DNA of 64,000 bases. Source: Portulaca oleracea (lineage: Eukaryota > Streptophyta > Magnoliopsida > Caryophyllales > Portulacaceae). The stretch lies in the NCBI GenBank assembly GCA_029582165.1, contig CM055874.1, positions 448,614 to 512,613 of the forward strand, given 5' to 3'. How positions within the stretch are numbered: position 1 is the first letter of the stretch; each line of letters starts with the position of its first letter. The translations under genes and the position numbers were made by a program. Below the pieces are notes generated by a model. It had not been told where the DNA came from. It saw only the letters and a program-made list of their open reading frames with translations, and made no database searches. Below are positions 24,481 to 38,990 of the stretch, in pieces.

Positions 24481-25805
24481 AGGGTGAGAGAGAAAGGGAG
24501 AAGAAAAGAAAAATAATAAACACGAAATTTTTGGGGGTGATGAGATGGAGATGGGAAGGGGATCTCAAAATCAAGGACATGCTTTAATGCCAATTTCTTC
24601 AATTTTCCATCTCGCCACTTTTTCCCCTTTTATTTTCATTTCTACTATTTTATTATTTATTTATTACAGTATTATTATTATTATTATTTGCTTTTGCTTT
24701 TCATTTTTATTTTATTTATTTATTTATTCTTTCCTTTAAAATCATCCTATCCATATACAACGATAAATGGGAGAAAAATAGTTTATATCTAGATCTTTTT
24801 AGACCTCATATTAACAAGACATCATTATATTTATTTATTTGTTGCTGTATTATATTCTTTTATGGTGCTAAAGAAAATTTATTTATTTGTCATCCACTTG
24901 TCCTACATGTCTTTGTTAATAAAGAAAATAAATGAAAAATAGAATGGGATCATATAGTGGCTCATATTCTAGCATTGAATGGGAAAAAATAATTATATAA
25001 TTATGCCAAATACATGTTATCTTGTACTTTCCAAAATTCAACATATCAACTTGTACTAAATAAACTCCAAAGGACAGAATCGTTAATCAATGCTCTAAAA
25101 GAATCAAAGAATGCACCTTGACAATTTAATATCCATGACATTAAACTACAATAATACACAGGGTACCAATCTCTTGAATTCAAATACGACAATTCTTTTT
25201 TCTTTGTTTCTAATTTCCGTTCACCAGTTCACCTAATTCTATGCAAACTTCATTTTTTGACACCACTCTCTCTAATAAAACAATTTAGCCTTTTTTAGTA
25301 GACATTATTGACTCCTATGATTTATTTATTTTGACTTTAATCAATAAATCCTGCCTTCAAGGATGAGAATGTCTATTTATTGTCTATCATGTTAGAGAGT
25401 TAGCATAGCACTAGATTGGGGGAATGGCCAAAAGACTGGTAATGGTTAAGTCACCTGTATTTAAATCTCGACAACAGGACCCACACTCAAAGCTGTTAGC
25501 ATAAGATATTCGCAAGTTTAATCAATGATTGTACGACCAAATTAACGTAAAGGTTAAAATGAAGATGTATTAGAGTATCAACTGCTTTCCAATCCAAAAA
25601 TCACAAAACATGGTCATAAATAAAAGAAGTGCCAACATTGAGGTATGCTTTCAGTTAGGATCCTGCATTGTATAGTTACTTGAATCCAGAAATGCTGTCA
25701 AAACTTTTCGATTCCAATGAGTGCAAAGAACAGTCTGGGATCAGCAACGGTCTGCAGGAAGCTTGTGTTTCTGCTAATATCGCCTGCCAAAAATGTTGGG
25801 GACAT
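24481..25805. other. AT-rich intergenic region between ceramidase and MetRS genes
   Basis: Contains AT and TTA/TTTA simple repeats (about 24640-24730) and no recognisable gene. The right-hand part (about 25630-25805) is probably the 3' UTR of the MetRS gene. Confidence 0.6.
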
Positions 25806-28800
25806 CTACCTGATGGTTCCATTAGCAATGGATAAAACCTTGCAAACACCAGCTGATGTAGTGAATGGCAAATCTTTAAACCGGGCCACCAAATCAGGAC
25901 CCGTATGTAGATCCACTTGCAATGTCTCCCACACCTTCTTCTTTGGGTTAAGGACTTCATCCGGCTCCCCTTCGAACCCCTCAAACTTCAATCTCTCACC
26001 AACTTGAGCATCCTTGGGTGGGTCTACCAGTTCAACCTGGATGGATGTTTCAAGGAATAAACAAAGATTAGTTTAAAGTTCAGACAACATGACACAACTT
26101 TGTACAGCTTTGTTTACCTTGGTGTGCTCGCTGTCAGAAGCAGCAAGAACCATGGCGTGAGACTTGATTCCCCTCATGCTAGCTGGCTTCAAGTTGCAAA
26201 GAACACATACTTTCCGGTTCTGTGAATAAACATCACCTTTCATCAGCAAAAGTACATTCAATGTAAAGGAAGAAAAAGCACAGATAAGATGATATTGACC
26301 TGCATTTCTTCAATGGGTATGTAATTCACAAGGCCACTGACAACAGTTCTAGGTGCTCCTTCACCAACATCAATCTCTTCAACATAGAGGGAATCTGCAT
26401 CAGGATGCTTCTGAACCTTTGTGATCAGGCCAACACGAATATCAAGTCTAGAAATCGTTATTTCGGCTTCAGTAGTAGTCTTATTTTTGGATGAAGCAGC
26501 TGGCTTTGCCGGCTTCTTCTTCTTCTCAGTACCATCTGCAAATCAAGATTGGGTAAAGTTATTAATGTTAGCCCTTCTCTTTTAATGTTGTTTAGCTACT
26601 GGATATCTGTTTGTTGCTGGATATATTATAAAATTATTGAATGCTTCTATTTTTGGATTCCTTACCAAATATTTCAGCATTGATAAAGATGACAAGGGTG
26701 AGGTCACAAATCATGTTTTAGTTTTCTGAAGGTTAAGTATCAACTCCTCTTCTCAACCTTATGTAGTAGATTCAGTTCATTTCAAGTTGCTCCGAATAAA
26801 GATAAGAATTATTTCTCAGGGGGATGATAAGATTTTTTTTTTCTAACAAAGGGATAATTTACTCCAACCAGTTTCTGATGATTTTTAACAATTATGCAGC
26901 AACCAAATGTACCCAAAACACATGCTAATCGCAAATTCTGGTGTGAGACCGTCTTACATAAACGTATTGTGAGACTGACTCCTCATAGGGAGACTTGTTT
27001 AATATTCAATAATGGCTAGTATGTAACATAAGAATGACTTTTGAATACAAATATGAATAATAATTTATCAAGGAATGACTTTTATCGGTCATCCCAAATA
27101 AATTATTCAACACCCCTATATTCATAAAAAGTTACCACAAACCTGTATGCCACATGGTCTCATATAAGACTTACTGCACATTAATTTTACATTAAACCAC
27201 AGGGCCATGGAACTATCACCCAAGGATAAAGAGTATAACCTGAAACTTTTGTTTTCTTCAATTCATCAGCAGCCTTCTCTGCAGCAGCTTTCACAGCTCT
27301 GTCAGCTTGACTGCCAGCAAATTTCTCCCGGAAAAAATCCCTTTCCTCATCTTTCTGAAACGAACCAAAACAGCCACGAGGTAAATGACAATATGCTGTG
27401 TATATTTCTTTCATAAAGCTTCAGGTTACAGGCACTTAACATGCATCATCAAGAGGCTAACAGGAAGCACAACATAAATCCCAAGTTCCCAACAGAGCAA
27501 ACTTTTGGGAGGTCAAGATCTGTAAAGTATCAGAATGACAGGGAACAGATTCCAACCAACCCATGCATAAGCAATAAGTGTAGCTACATGCGTACCAGTT
27601 CCTTGAACAATGGCTCTGGTTTCCCTATCGTGTGACCAGCAGGTAAACTTTCCCAGATTTTCCTGACCTTTTCTAACTCCCCATTCTCATCAGAAAGCGG
27701 TGCTTGAATTTGAGGCAGATTAAGCTGCTTAAGTACCTACAAACCGTCACAGAAAATACCAGTCACCTGTGGGTCCATATACCAAGAATAGTGCAGATCT
27801 TAGCGGCAAACCACATCAGTTACCTCAAAAGAGAAAGACGGCATGAAAGGCTCAAGCAAACAAGCAAGAAGATATACTAATCCTGCAGCTGTTCTCATGA
27901 CAATAGCACACGCAGATGGATTCTCTTTGTAAAGCTTCCAGAATTGACTCTCCTGTACAAAGACATAATCACCAATCAAAAATCCCAAAAGATAGTCCTG
28001 GACCCTCCAGTTCCAGCTGTCCCACTATGATGAATAGCATGGGATCACACATCCCAGATCTGAAGAACTAACAGTCCTCTGCTTCAGGAAACTTACCTGC
28101 AGGTATGCATTTCCTTCACTAGAAATGGCCATTGCTGTCTTCAATCCCTGCTTTAACTTGACCTGAGCCGAATAAAAACGTGGATGTCAGATTAACAACA
28201 AACACAAGAAAAATCAGGGAAATCATTATTCAAATGCCATCCCAGTACCTTCTCCATGGCCTTCACATACTGCTCTACATGCTCTCCAACTTTTTCTGCT
28301 AATGTCTTCGATAAAGAATGTGATTCTGCTCCTGGAGCATCAGGAATGATAGAACCATACCCCTGACCTGACACATGAGTACCAAGCCTTATAAGCTTTT
28401 CCGAAATACAAAGCCATATATGTCGACAAACTACTAAGTTCATTTCTCCAAAGAGTTACTCCAACTCTTAAAGGGCATGTGATACTCTCTCTCTAATTGA
28501 ACCATGTAATTCCAGATGGTTCATCAAGACACTATCGCTGAAGTTAGGTTATAACCTCGAACCTACATCGAAATGAATTCTAAATGAAATTTATGTGAAC
28601 TTCAAACAAACTGCCTACCTGAAGGCTTAGCGATAAAGCTCAAGACACGATTTACAAAGTTTCCCAGATTACTCAGCAGTTCACTATTTAGTTTTGATTG
28701 CAGATCTGTCCAAGAAAATGTAGTGTCTGAAACCTATCCATAGAAACTGTTCAAGATTAGCAACTACACTGACACGAAAAAAAAATCACAAGCTAAAGTC

Positions 28801-31800
28801 GAAGTTAATAGAGTAAACAATAAAGTACCTCTGGCCTGTTAGTCACGAGATAGTATCTCCAGACTTCAACAGGAATCTTAGTTTCCTTAGCATCATTCCC
28901 AAAAACTCCAACGCCTTTACTTTTAGAAAACTTCCCTGCACAGTTAAAAAGAAACTGTGATTCCTGAATCCTGACATTGCCAGACAGACATAAAACGGGA
29001 TAACCAACTGCAAGTCACAACTTGAAGAATTGTTCAAAAGAAAACAAAGCAATGGTTCTCCAGCGAAAGCAACAAGAAGAATTTGTTCAGGCAGGAGGTA
29101 AGTGATTACCCATGGATCTCTAGCATGAAAGTCAAGAATGAGTACAGGAATGCCACTTACATAAGAAATGACAATGATCTTACCATCTTCATAATTCAAA
29201 TACTCGGTAACACTAATAGTCTTCATCAAAGTCCAGCTTTCACCAGTACCAAGAAGTGTGCATGGAAACATCACCTGTAAAATCCATAATTAACAAAAGG
29301 TCTGCTCAATCCTACAATAACAAAATTAACAAACCAAATTGAAAATCACAACTTAAAGATTTCTGCAATGCAGAGGTTTTATTTGAAGAGGTAAAATTAA
29401 TAAGGTCTGCTAGAGAAATCTAAGGGAAATGGATGCTAATTGTGCATTCATCGATAAAGCAATTTACATCCTGCAAAGGATGTGAACAAAGAGAATTTTA
29501 AGTGACTCCTCCCCTAGAAAACCTTTAAGTGAACTATCTTCATTGCACTTGAGATTTAACATCACAATTAAGAACCCACCCCCTCTTTCTTGTGCCATCT
29601 AAGTAATCCCAAATTACCAATAGGAATAATGCTGCAGACCAGGTTCAGACTTTTCCTGAAATTCACCTCCAATTAAATTTTATTTACTATAATAAGCAAC
29701 AATCCAAGAAAAGCCAAATGGCAAAAAGCAAACCCAAAGACAACTCTAACAAACAGGAATTGAGGCTTGAAAAATCAAGATATTGGTTGAAGTTGCTTCC
29801 TAGACAAAATGTGACACCTGCACAGGAGTTAGCCTTATAATCTTTCGAATGGGTTGATTATGGAGGGGTAGCCTGCAATCTAGCAAAGGAACTGATAATA
29901 AAAAAGGAGTCGTGAGCAAAGAGAGGAAAAAAAGTTCTTCAGTTTCACAATCAGCTTCCAACCAGAATTAAGATTCCATCCATGAGTCCTCGGACATCCT
30001 TGTCAACCCAGTAAGAAAGTAAGCATGCAACTTTCAAACCATGAATGCCATCAATAAATTTGACAGCACACAAGCTCTTGCAAATCATCCAGGAAATAAT
30101 AGTTCTCCGTCAATTAGGAAAAATAACAAAAAAACTTTGACCGCACCAAAGTCACATATAACTCCAGCAAGTTATTTTAATCCCTCTTTCCTTTCCACAG
30201 ATGGAGAAGGGTTTGGACAATCCAATTGATTCACATACACTAAATTAATCACGTTAAATCAAACAAACATGCAGAATAAACCAGCTGATACCAGCGCATC
30301 AGTGAATTTAGTCTTTCTCAGTTCTCTCCTTTCCCACCTCCATCCCCACCCCCCTTCTTGCAGAACAAATTTCAGTATAACAGTCACTTACGGTATGAAA
30401 TGGAACATTATCCTTGCCCATAAATTGGTACAGCTCAACATTTTCTGGATTTTTCCACCACTTCTCCCAGTCTGGTGTGTAGCATGCTGTAATTGAGACA
30501 TACCCAATTGGCGCGTCAAACCAAACATAAAACACCTACACATCATCAAAAAGAACACAATTTACTTGTCTAACAAGGAAAAGATAGCCTTTTCTGTAAC
30601 TTATGAAACCAAATGTCCTTCAAATCAAGTACTAGAGAAAGTATCTAACCTTATCACTAAATTTCTCATGCGGAACTGAAACCCCCCATTTCAAATCTCT
30701 AGTGATACATCTTGCTCTCAATCCTTCTTTCAGCCAAGTATTTGTTATTTGAATCGCATTTTGACTCCAAGATCCAGCTTCTGAAGTCTTGCTTATGTAT
30801 TCTTCCAACTTGTCCTTGAGCAAAGGAAGCTCGAGAAACAAGTGATTGGTATCACGGATGCGAGGAGTAGATTGGCACATCTGTCAAGATAGAAACGCCA
30901 TAACTGAGCCAAAAGGGTATACAGTGCACATAGCACGTAACATCACAATATAAATTGCAGACCTACTATGAGATAATTGAAGGCATCTTTTTTCAGACAG
31001 GAATTCAGGACAACATCACTCTGGAAGCAAGGGTCAGAGTCTCTCGTGAAATGGACTAATCTGCCTTTGTCTAACAAATGCTAACATTTGAGACATAAAT
31101 CTATGCCTCTGTACTAGTAGTTACCAATGTTTTTATAATGGAATATAACCTATTGTCTTTGTCATTAACTCGATTTGAATTTAGCAATAAGTGCAGTAAT
31201 TTGAGACAAAATAAAGGTGATCAAAAATCAAATAAAAAGAGTAATCCAACTTTTGGTGACGCTCTCTAGGCTCTAACAAACAAAACAAAAAGGACAAGGA
31301 AAAAGAGACTATCAAAACCCATTCATGTACAAAGAGGGCATGGGTGAAAGAAGCATACTTTGCATTTGGGATCCTTCAAGTCCGTGGGATTCAAGAGCTT
31401 TCCACACTTGTCACACTGATCTCCTCGAGCAGACTCGTAATTGCAACCAGGTGTAGGGCAAACCCCCTCAACAAGCCGATCAGCCAAGAACTTTGTGCAT
31501 GTGTCACAGTAAAGCTTCATTCAACAAGTTCAAAACTTCAGAAAGTCAGGAACTTGAATGCAGCAAGAGAATGGGGTGCAAGCAAGAGCATGAGATAAAA
31601 TGGGTAGAATAAGTCATCCAACACAAACGCAGAGAGGAAAAGCAATAACCTGTTGCATAGTGTTCTCAGAAAGCCAGTTATTCTCCATGAGTTTCTTAAA
31701 AATAGCTTGGCAAACTTCAGTCTGCTGGGGGGTTGACGTGCGTCCAAATTTATCAAAACTTATGTTGAACCATTCATAGACTTCCTTATGGATAGCATGG

Positions 31801-32343
31801 TATCTACAGAGTGATCAACAAGCTAACAATTCAGCTTCTACACTTAAAAAGTATCCAACCTTCAACCCTAAACCCAACATGCAGAGCTCATAAATCGACA
31901 TCCCAATCCCAAATGTTTCAAAGTATGTAAAATAGAGATAGGAAAAGTAAGACAAACTTGTCGCAAATCTCTTTAGGTGTGCATTTCTCCTCCATAGCCT
32001 TTGTCTCAGTGGCAGTTCCATACTCATCAGTTCCGCAAACATAGATGGTGTTGTACCCACGGAGCCTGCAGTACCTGGCAAACACATCGGCACTCAACAC
32101 ACCTGCGAACCCCCAACAACATTCAGTCACTTCAAATACAATTACAACATCAATCAATCGATATCGATCGATCAATCAGAGCATATGAATTCGGAGGAAG
32201 AACATACAGCCAATGATGTTGCCAAGATGAGGAACGTTGTTGACGTAAGGGAGAGCGCTAGTGATGAGAACGTTCCGTTTGCCGGGAATAGGGAGTTTCG
32301 GATTGTCATCGCCCGCGCCGGCGCCATTCCGGAGACCCGCCAT
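25806..32343 (-). CDS. Methionyl-tRNA synthetase, cytosolic, with EMAPII-like C-terminal domain
   Basis: Charges tRNA-Met with methionine. Seventeen exons on the minus strand: 32343-32208, 32102-31958, 31803-31650, 31514-31359, 30880-30650, 30535-30392, 29274-29184, 28935-28829, 28733-28619, 28367-28249, 28162-28097, 27952-27824, 27736-27596, 27354-27240, 26535-26300, 26219-26118 and 26036-25806. They total 806 codons (805 residues), close to the plant cytosolic enzyme. Class I signatures are HLGN (residues 39-42) and KFSKS (354-358). A zinc-knuckle region has paired cysteines (YCDTC, CPTPGC, CDKC, CKMC; about 148-200). A Lys-rich linker joins a tRNA-binding OB-fold (about 641-805, [12 protein letters not shown] onward). 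No transit peptide is seen, which favours the cytosol. Confidence 0.96.
26935..27185. repeat. Candidate MITE in a MetRS intron
   Basis: One end carries gtgagaccgtcttacat and the other ggtctcatataagactta, which are imperfect inverted relatives. Inner arms around actttt...gaataataatttat and ataaattattcaa...aaaaagtt also pair imperfectly, so the unit could fold into a long hairpin. It lies in the intron 26536-27239. Target-site duplications were not clear. Confidence 0.35.
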
Positions 32344-33947
32344 CGTTTGCAAATCGTGCCGGCGAGGGGAGTTTAGGAGCGCTTGTGATTAGGTGACAAC
32401 TGAGAATAGCAAGCACGCTCCTTACTCCTTGCCCTAGTCAGAAAGTGCAAAATGCAATTCCACATATTTTTTTAAGAGTACCTTTCTGTCTTTTAGGGGT
32501 TAAATTTTTTATTAAAAAATCATGAATAATTATTTTAAAATTCATCGTGAATATATTAATATTGTTATAAAAACCCATTGATATTTTTAAATTTGTTAAT
32601 TTGTTACAAGGATTCGACATATGAAAATTGATATGAAAATATGTATATTTTATCTATAATATATGGTATAATTTGTAAATAAATGCAATTGAATTAATGT
32701 ATTCAAGAAAATAAACAGTTAAATATAATTAATTGTAAGTGAGTATAAAATAATGCATACCAATAAGTGCCGGCAAATACAGTTAAGTGCACTTATAGTT
32801 TTTTTTTTTGAAACTAAGTGCATTTATAGTTAATTATACTTTTTTTACTCATATATTTAACAATACATATAACTAAGTGGAATATACAAATTGAATAATT
32901 TAACCAGACAAACGCATATAGAACAGGGGATTCAATATTCTAAAGATTAGATCCTCGCTCTTTTATTTAAGCTTATTCTTAATGTCTCTCGCCCTCCATC
33001 TTATAAGTTATGGAGCTCTAATACTACTCTTGCATTTCCACTTTATCTGTCTCTTATTTACTTTTTATTATTGTTTGTCCTTTGAACAACAAGTATGCAC
33101 ATAAAATATTTTACTAGAAATAAAAGCCTTATAGTCTTATTGTAGCATTTTTCATCATTAATTTTGAGTATAGCAGGTTTATATAATTGACTATTGTATA
33201 GTTGGTTCATAAAGATCATTGTATAGGCTAGAAAACTAATAGGTAAAATTTTCAAATTTTGGCTGCTACAAAATGCAAAATAAGAGATGAATGAGAACTA
33301 TCGATAATATGTTTGAGTACAATAATTATAAAAGATCATGTGATTTGAGAGGTTATAAGGTCACCAAAAAATATACTTAAGATTAACTAGCAAGTGCGTT
33401 TAAAGATTAGTAAAATTGTTGGTTTGAAGAGGTTGGTTGCAAAATTATATATCAATAAAAGAACATTGATTGTAATAAAATGAGTACAAAAATTAATAAG
33501 CTTGCTATAAGTATTTTTTTAGAGTTCTACTCAATACACCTATAAATTTTACTTCCCAATTTTACAAGTAGAATATATTTAAACAGATCAAATCACTTGC
33601 ATAACACATTTAGGTTCGGATATTTATAATATATGCTCTAATAATATTCACCGAGTCTATGACTAATATTTATGTAGGTTTATGTTTCTTGTACAAATAA
33701 TGAACGATACAATATTTAATTCCATTAATGTCAAAATTTCCAAAATGATAACAAAACAAATAAGAGCAGCTATAGTTAGTAACAATGTATAGCTATATTT
33801 TACAACAAACACATGGAAGACTTCAAATAAAACAATAAGAATAAACTTTAGCTATTTTGTTCCTACTAAGTGTGTTTTCATGCTTATTTTATGAACATTG
33901 AAAGGTAATGAATTATGTAAAAGGTACACTCTATAGATTTATTTATT
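32344..33947. other. Intergenic region between MetRS promoter and SPS 3' end
   Basis: The first 120 bases are the likely leader and promoter of the MetRS gene. The rest is very AT-rich with many short homopolymers and no supported gene. Confidence 0.6.
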
Positions 33948-36900
33948 TCACATTTTATTGCTAGATTTAGACAACTGTTTGAACGTGTCTATGATGACAT
34001 CAGCTTTTGGATCACCGTTAATATAAGCTATTAACGGACTCCCTTCGGGAACAATATCATCTCGAAGATAACTTCCTACTGTTCTAAGTAGGTCCTCTGA
34101 ACCGTTATCAACCACACCTTTCATAATAATTGTCTTGTGTGTCCCACCCGTCAGTTCTTCATAATCAGTGTCTCCAGTCTCTCCAAGAAATACATACATA
34201 TTTGCTACGTTCAATCCCCATCGAACAAATAGGTACCTATATTCACATGAAACGAAAAAGAAAATAAGCATAAACTTTTGTACAGTAAGTTGATAAACAA
34301 ATTGAATATCTACAACTCTACAAGAGATAGAGAGTGAAGATAAAGGTACCTTAAAGCTTGTGAACGAGAAGCCAATAAAGGAACAATTTGCATTCTTGTT
34401 GAATTTCTACAATACATTGGATGACATCGTAACCCTCTCATTCGAAGTTTTTGCCTTAGGTCATCCACTTTTCTTGCCTGCAAATGTGAATTATAATATT
34501 TCATTTTAAGTTATTTGTACAAGTAGGTCATATATTGTCTTTAAATATGTGCACAAGCAACGTACCTTTTTAGGATCCTTGATAATGTAAGAAATGCAAT
34601 GAAAATTTCCCGCTTTATTATCTTCCTCGACCTGATCAACGCACTTCTCATTTTGTTGACCCCTACTATCTTGAGCACTCAACAACTTCCACATGGTTTT
34701 CTTCAGACCATCATAACCCCATCTATAGTCAATATGACGTGTATAGTCAGGATCTGGATAAAGTTTCCCAGATTCATCTTTATAAACACCAGGGTAATAT
34801 ATTTCACTACCACTCGAACAAATCAATGCATCAAATTCAGACTCTTGGATTTTTCCCGATTCTAAAAACTCCATAACCTCCGAGATAGGCATAGCCGTTG
34901 ACAAAGCAAAGCCAGTAGATCTTGCAAATTGGGAATCCGACTTTGCAGCCTTGAATATTTCTTGCATCACTTGGACCATTCTTTTATCAGGAGCACCTTT
35001 GACATCATAACAATCAAGTGCGATAACAACCAATCTTCTACGAGTCCTCAACATAGGATACTTACTAGGAGAGTTGTGATCATGTGTTTTCTTCCCTTCC
35101 AAGTTGCTATCGTGTTGCTCAACATTTGACATCTTAATCTTACTTAAAACACGATTAACTTGGTCTTGTAAGGCAACATCTTCTCCTCCCCCTCCAAATG
35201 AAGAAGCATTATTAGGATCAACTATTCCGCTTAAGGACGAACCCTTTTCTGCATCAATTGAGAGTCTAAGAGACATATCTTGGACATCTCTGAGTGAGTC
35301 ATTAAACGATTCGGTGTTTGGTACTTCATATACTGGGGTGTCAGTTTGCCATTGCGGGTGCCTCATTCGACATGCTGCCACCCTTGTCAAGTAGGTTCGA
35401 CAATGTTCGGGCCATGAGTAAAGGTGAATGTTTTTCAACCCATTCTTTCTGCATTCTACCCATAGATTCTTATCTGAAACTAATTTCAACAATGCCTCAG
35501 ATATATCATTTTGGTCATGTGGGTCTACAAGAAGTCCATTCTTCAACGCCTAATGATCACAAATTAGAAAAAATGTGATTATATACCGATATTTAAACAA
35601 ATGTCATCATTAATGTGCTTACAATTAAATAACAAGACACATATGTTTGCATGAGTGTTTGTTAATTACTTGTTGAATGTCAACAGGACCGCCATTTTTA
35701 GTGGCTACTGTTGGAACACCATGAGCTGCTGCCTGTAAAAATTTCACGTAACCTTTAAATAAATTGTAAATATGTGTGAAGATTGGTTAAAAGAAAAAGA
35801 TTCCGAGATTCACATGATACACCAACCTCGATTAGGGTAAGCCCGAATGGTTCAACTAAAGCTGGATTTATGAAGACCCCCTACAATATATATTCATATA
35901 CATAGATGTTAAGCCAAACATTTAAGCATAAGGTTCAATACATGCTTGAAAGATCATGGAAAGCAATTGTTGCCAAAACTACCTTAGTCTTGGCTGCAAG
36001 TCGATAAATGTCTGGGACATCATATTGTTTATGATGCTTTGGGTAAGCTACTAGCCCATAAAGATCATACTTGTCAATTAACTTTAAAACTGTAGTAAGC
36101 ACGCTTGCATTTCCACTTGGCATATCCTCTATATCATCCCTGTTCCCCATTATCAATGTCTGAGACGAGGAAAACTATGTCATTTTTATCATTAAACATA
36201 TACAAGATATTGTTAAGACGAAAGCCTTACGTACGTACAAGATTAGCCAGTTCTCTAAGAGGGCGACTCTCCCCGAAAGCTTTTAGTAGAGTAGTGATGT
36301 TCTTTTTTGGATCCGGCCTTGACAATGCTAGGATCATTGGCTTGTGAGGATTTGTAAGGAAGCGCATCACCTATAGGAAAAAAAGTGTTTCAATTTTGTA
36401 AAACAAATAACGTCATATAGTATTATGCACATTTGCCTAAAATGAATACAAAAGTGATGTGAATATTTGGACAAGACATTTACCATAAAACTATATTATT
36501 ACATACTAAATTGAAAAAAAACAATTAATATTGAACTCTGTAAGTATAATATTGCAATTATATTGTAATTATATTTTTATCCATATTTTTTCAAAATTAC
36601 CAGAAAATGCGTAAAATATGTCTAATGGACGAGGAAATGTTCATCAAAAGAACGAGTGATAAACCTTCAATAGCTAATCATTGGCATTAACAATTGTTAT
36701 AAATAACAACTTGGTGCAACAAATCACTTAAACAAAATTAGGTCAATACTATGCGTATCATCATGCATCCAACATATATAACGTTGATAAAGTACTTACT
36801 TCAGACCATATCGGGGGTAATGCCTTTGGAGAATTGGAACCATCAGTAGTAGTACTAACAAGGGAGGCAATATCATCAGTCTCATGTGTGGTCTCTTCTT

Positions 36901-38990
36901 GTGCCACTACATTGCTAAAGTCCATTCCGGGGGGGATGACTGCCATCCTAGGCATAAATCTACCATGACAATTAACCCCACGTCTCGCTCGAGCTCTCAA
37001 CACCTTATCCATCTTCACATCATACCCATCATATAACCCCCACTGCTCCTCAATCTCCTGTTTTGTGCTTGTAATCACAAGCTCGGCCGCGTCAAGAGAA
37101 AGTTCCTCCGCTTCGATCCTTCTCATAATCTTGTATGTGGAATTAATGTCTTCTTTGGATTGTCTCCCTTGTTTTAGAAGTTGTTCTAGCTTGTTCCTCC
37201 CAAGCGAGTGCCCTGTAAGAACCATTGGGACATTGAGAGCACCAGAAAGAAGGGAAGCACTATCTCCTGCATCAGCATAATGGCCATGAATCACGTATGG
37301 CCAAATGGGCTGGCCACTCCCAATTTGTTCACCCAGAGCCCTGGACATGTTGAGAATATGAGCCAGGGCTCCATCAACAAACTCTGGTATGTGGGGCCAA
37401 AGCAGCTCTTTTCGTAGATATTTGTCACGGGGTCCAAAGGGGATTCTTATTATGTAGGCTCCACTACTTTCACCCATGTCATCAGCATCAGGATCATCAG
37501 ACCCTATGGTTAGCATTTCTGTTGGCTCTCCATATGTCCAATCCACTTCAGATGACGTTATTTGACGTGTGAAGAGATCTACTCTATACACACCTGGCAT
37601 CTTGGCAAGCGCTCTTGCAAGTTCAACAACATATTTTACCTAAATGTTTTCAAGATTTGAAACATAAGTGAAAATGATGAATGGTAACAAACTGATAATA
37701 AGGTTGTAAATATATGATAGATGGATAACAATGTGTACGGACCTGACCACCAGTATCAGAATCACAACCAAGCTCCATGTTTTCTCCTCGTACAAGTCCA
37801 TGTAAGCTGAAATATGGAGAGACGTTTAGTGAAGATATATGTTGAATAATTATTATGACAAAATAGTTAAGCTTCTAACTATCTATGTCAACCGTGTTAT
37901 TTGTTTTGTTATATATGATGTGGTAAAATGCTACTCTGACCACATAAAATGTCAAATCGAGTATCTAGCTCAGCTTGACGGATCAGACAAAAATTATTTA
38001 AGTTGGATCATTGGATAATCCAATTATGGTAATAGGCCTGAGAAAAGCCCAACTTTTTCCCTCAAACACAATGGTTTGGTTGTTTCATCTCCCAACCATC
38101 TCATTTTTTCTTCTATAAATACCAAAACTATTTATTTGATTTGATATAACATGAAAAAAAACACACTCTCTCCTTCTAAGACTCCCCCACTCACTCCACT
38201 TTGATAAGAAGATTCTTACTTCTACTTCACCTCGAAATACTCTCTAAACCTCAACAATATCTTTGAAATTGACAAATAACACTAGCAAATAAATACAAGA
38301 TATAATTTTAAGATGCGGGTAATAATGAAAAATCACAAAAGATGTGCATCAATATAATACCTAATAAGGACAACATAAAGTTTTTTTCCCTTGTTACTAT
38401 CTGTCCATTCTTCGTAGAATGAGTAGTTTCTTTGCAATGTTTTCTTTAAACTGTCGTTATGTTCCAACTCTCCGGCACTTTTTGGATCGCCCTCTGATAA
38501 ATCTTCATACATATCTTCCGAGGCATCCCTACGTGCTTGTTCCTCTTCTAACCTCCGATTTGTGATTCGTTGGAGATGTTCCAATTCCAACTATTCGATC
38601 ATTTATTTGTTAGTAAAAACAATACTTCATTTGGTGTGAAAGACATTTGAATGAGATTGAGAATTACAATATTGAAAACTGTGCACGATAAAAAAAAGGT
38701 TCAGACAGTACCTGTTTCTTCTTGCGTGTAAGGTGCCAAATACGCCAACACATGTTCTCGAGGCGAGAGCTCCTTTCTCGAGCATTGCGAGTAGCAACGA
38801 CCTTGATCCATGTTCGATGAAGATCAGTTTCGTCAACCCCAGTAACCACCTCTTCTACAAAGTATTTTGTAGGGTTAAAATCCGCCCTTACCCCAAAATT
38901 CACATCCACTGCTTTTTGATCATCTCCTCCACCCTGCCCACTATCTAATATGGCCTCTAAATAACCATTTATCCACTCATTTCCGGCCAT
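33948..38990 (-). CDS. Sucrose-phosphate synthase, SPS4/family C type
   Basis: Makes sucrose 6-phosphate from UDP-glucose and fructose 6-phosphate in the cytosol. Eleven exons on the minus strand: 38990-38712, 38590-38361, 37806-37743, 37639-36800, 36370-36239, 36159-35983, 35880-35827, 35732-35670, 35549-34566, 34477-34350 and 34236-33948, 1080 codons in all (1079 residues). The start [15 protein letters not shown] is the family N-terminus. The glycosyltransferase core shows [43 protein letters not shown] and [17 protein letters not shown]-terminal domain related to sucrose phosphatase follows (about residue 760 onward). [15 protein letters not shown] and the [25 protein letters not shown] tail fit the SPS4F/family C branch better than SPS1F. 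A regulatory phosphoserine position is plausible in LQRNYSF but unproven. Confidence 0.95.

Noticed and set aside
24285..24739. Open frames on both strands near the ceramidase leader
   Set aside because: They run through purine- and AT-simple repeats; better explained as a noncoding first exon and promoter.
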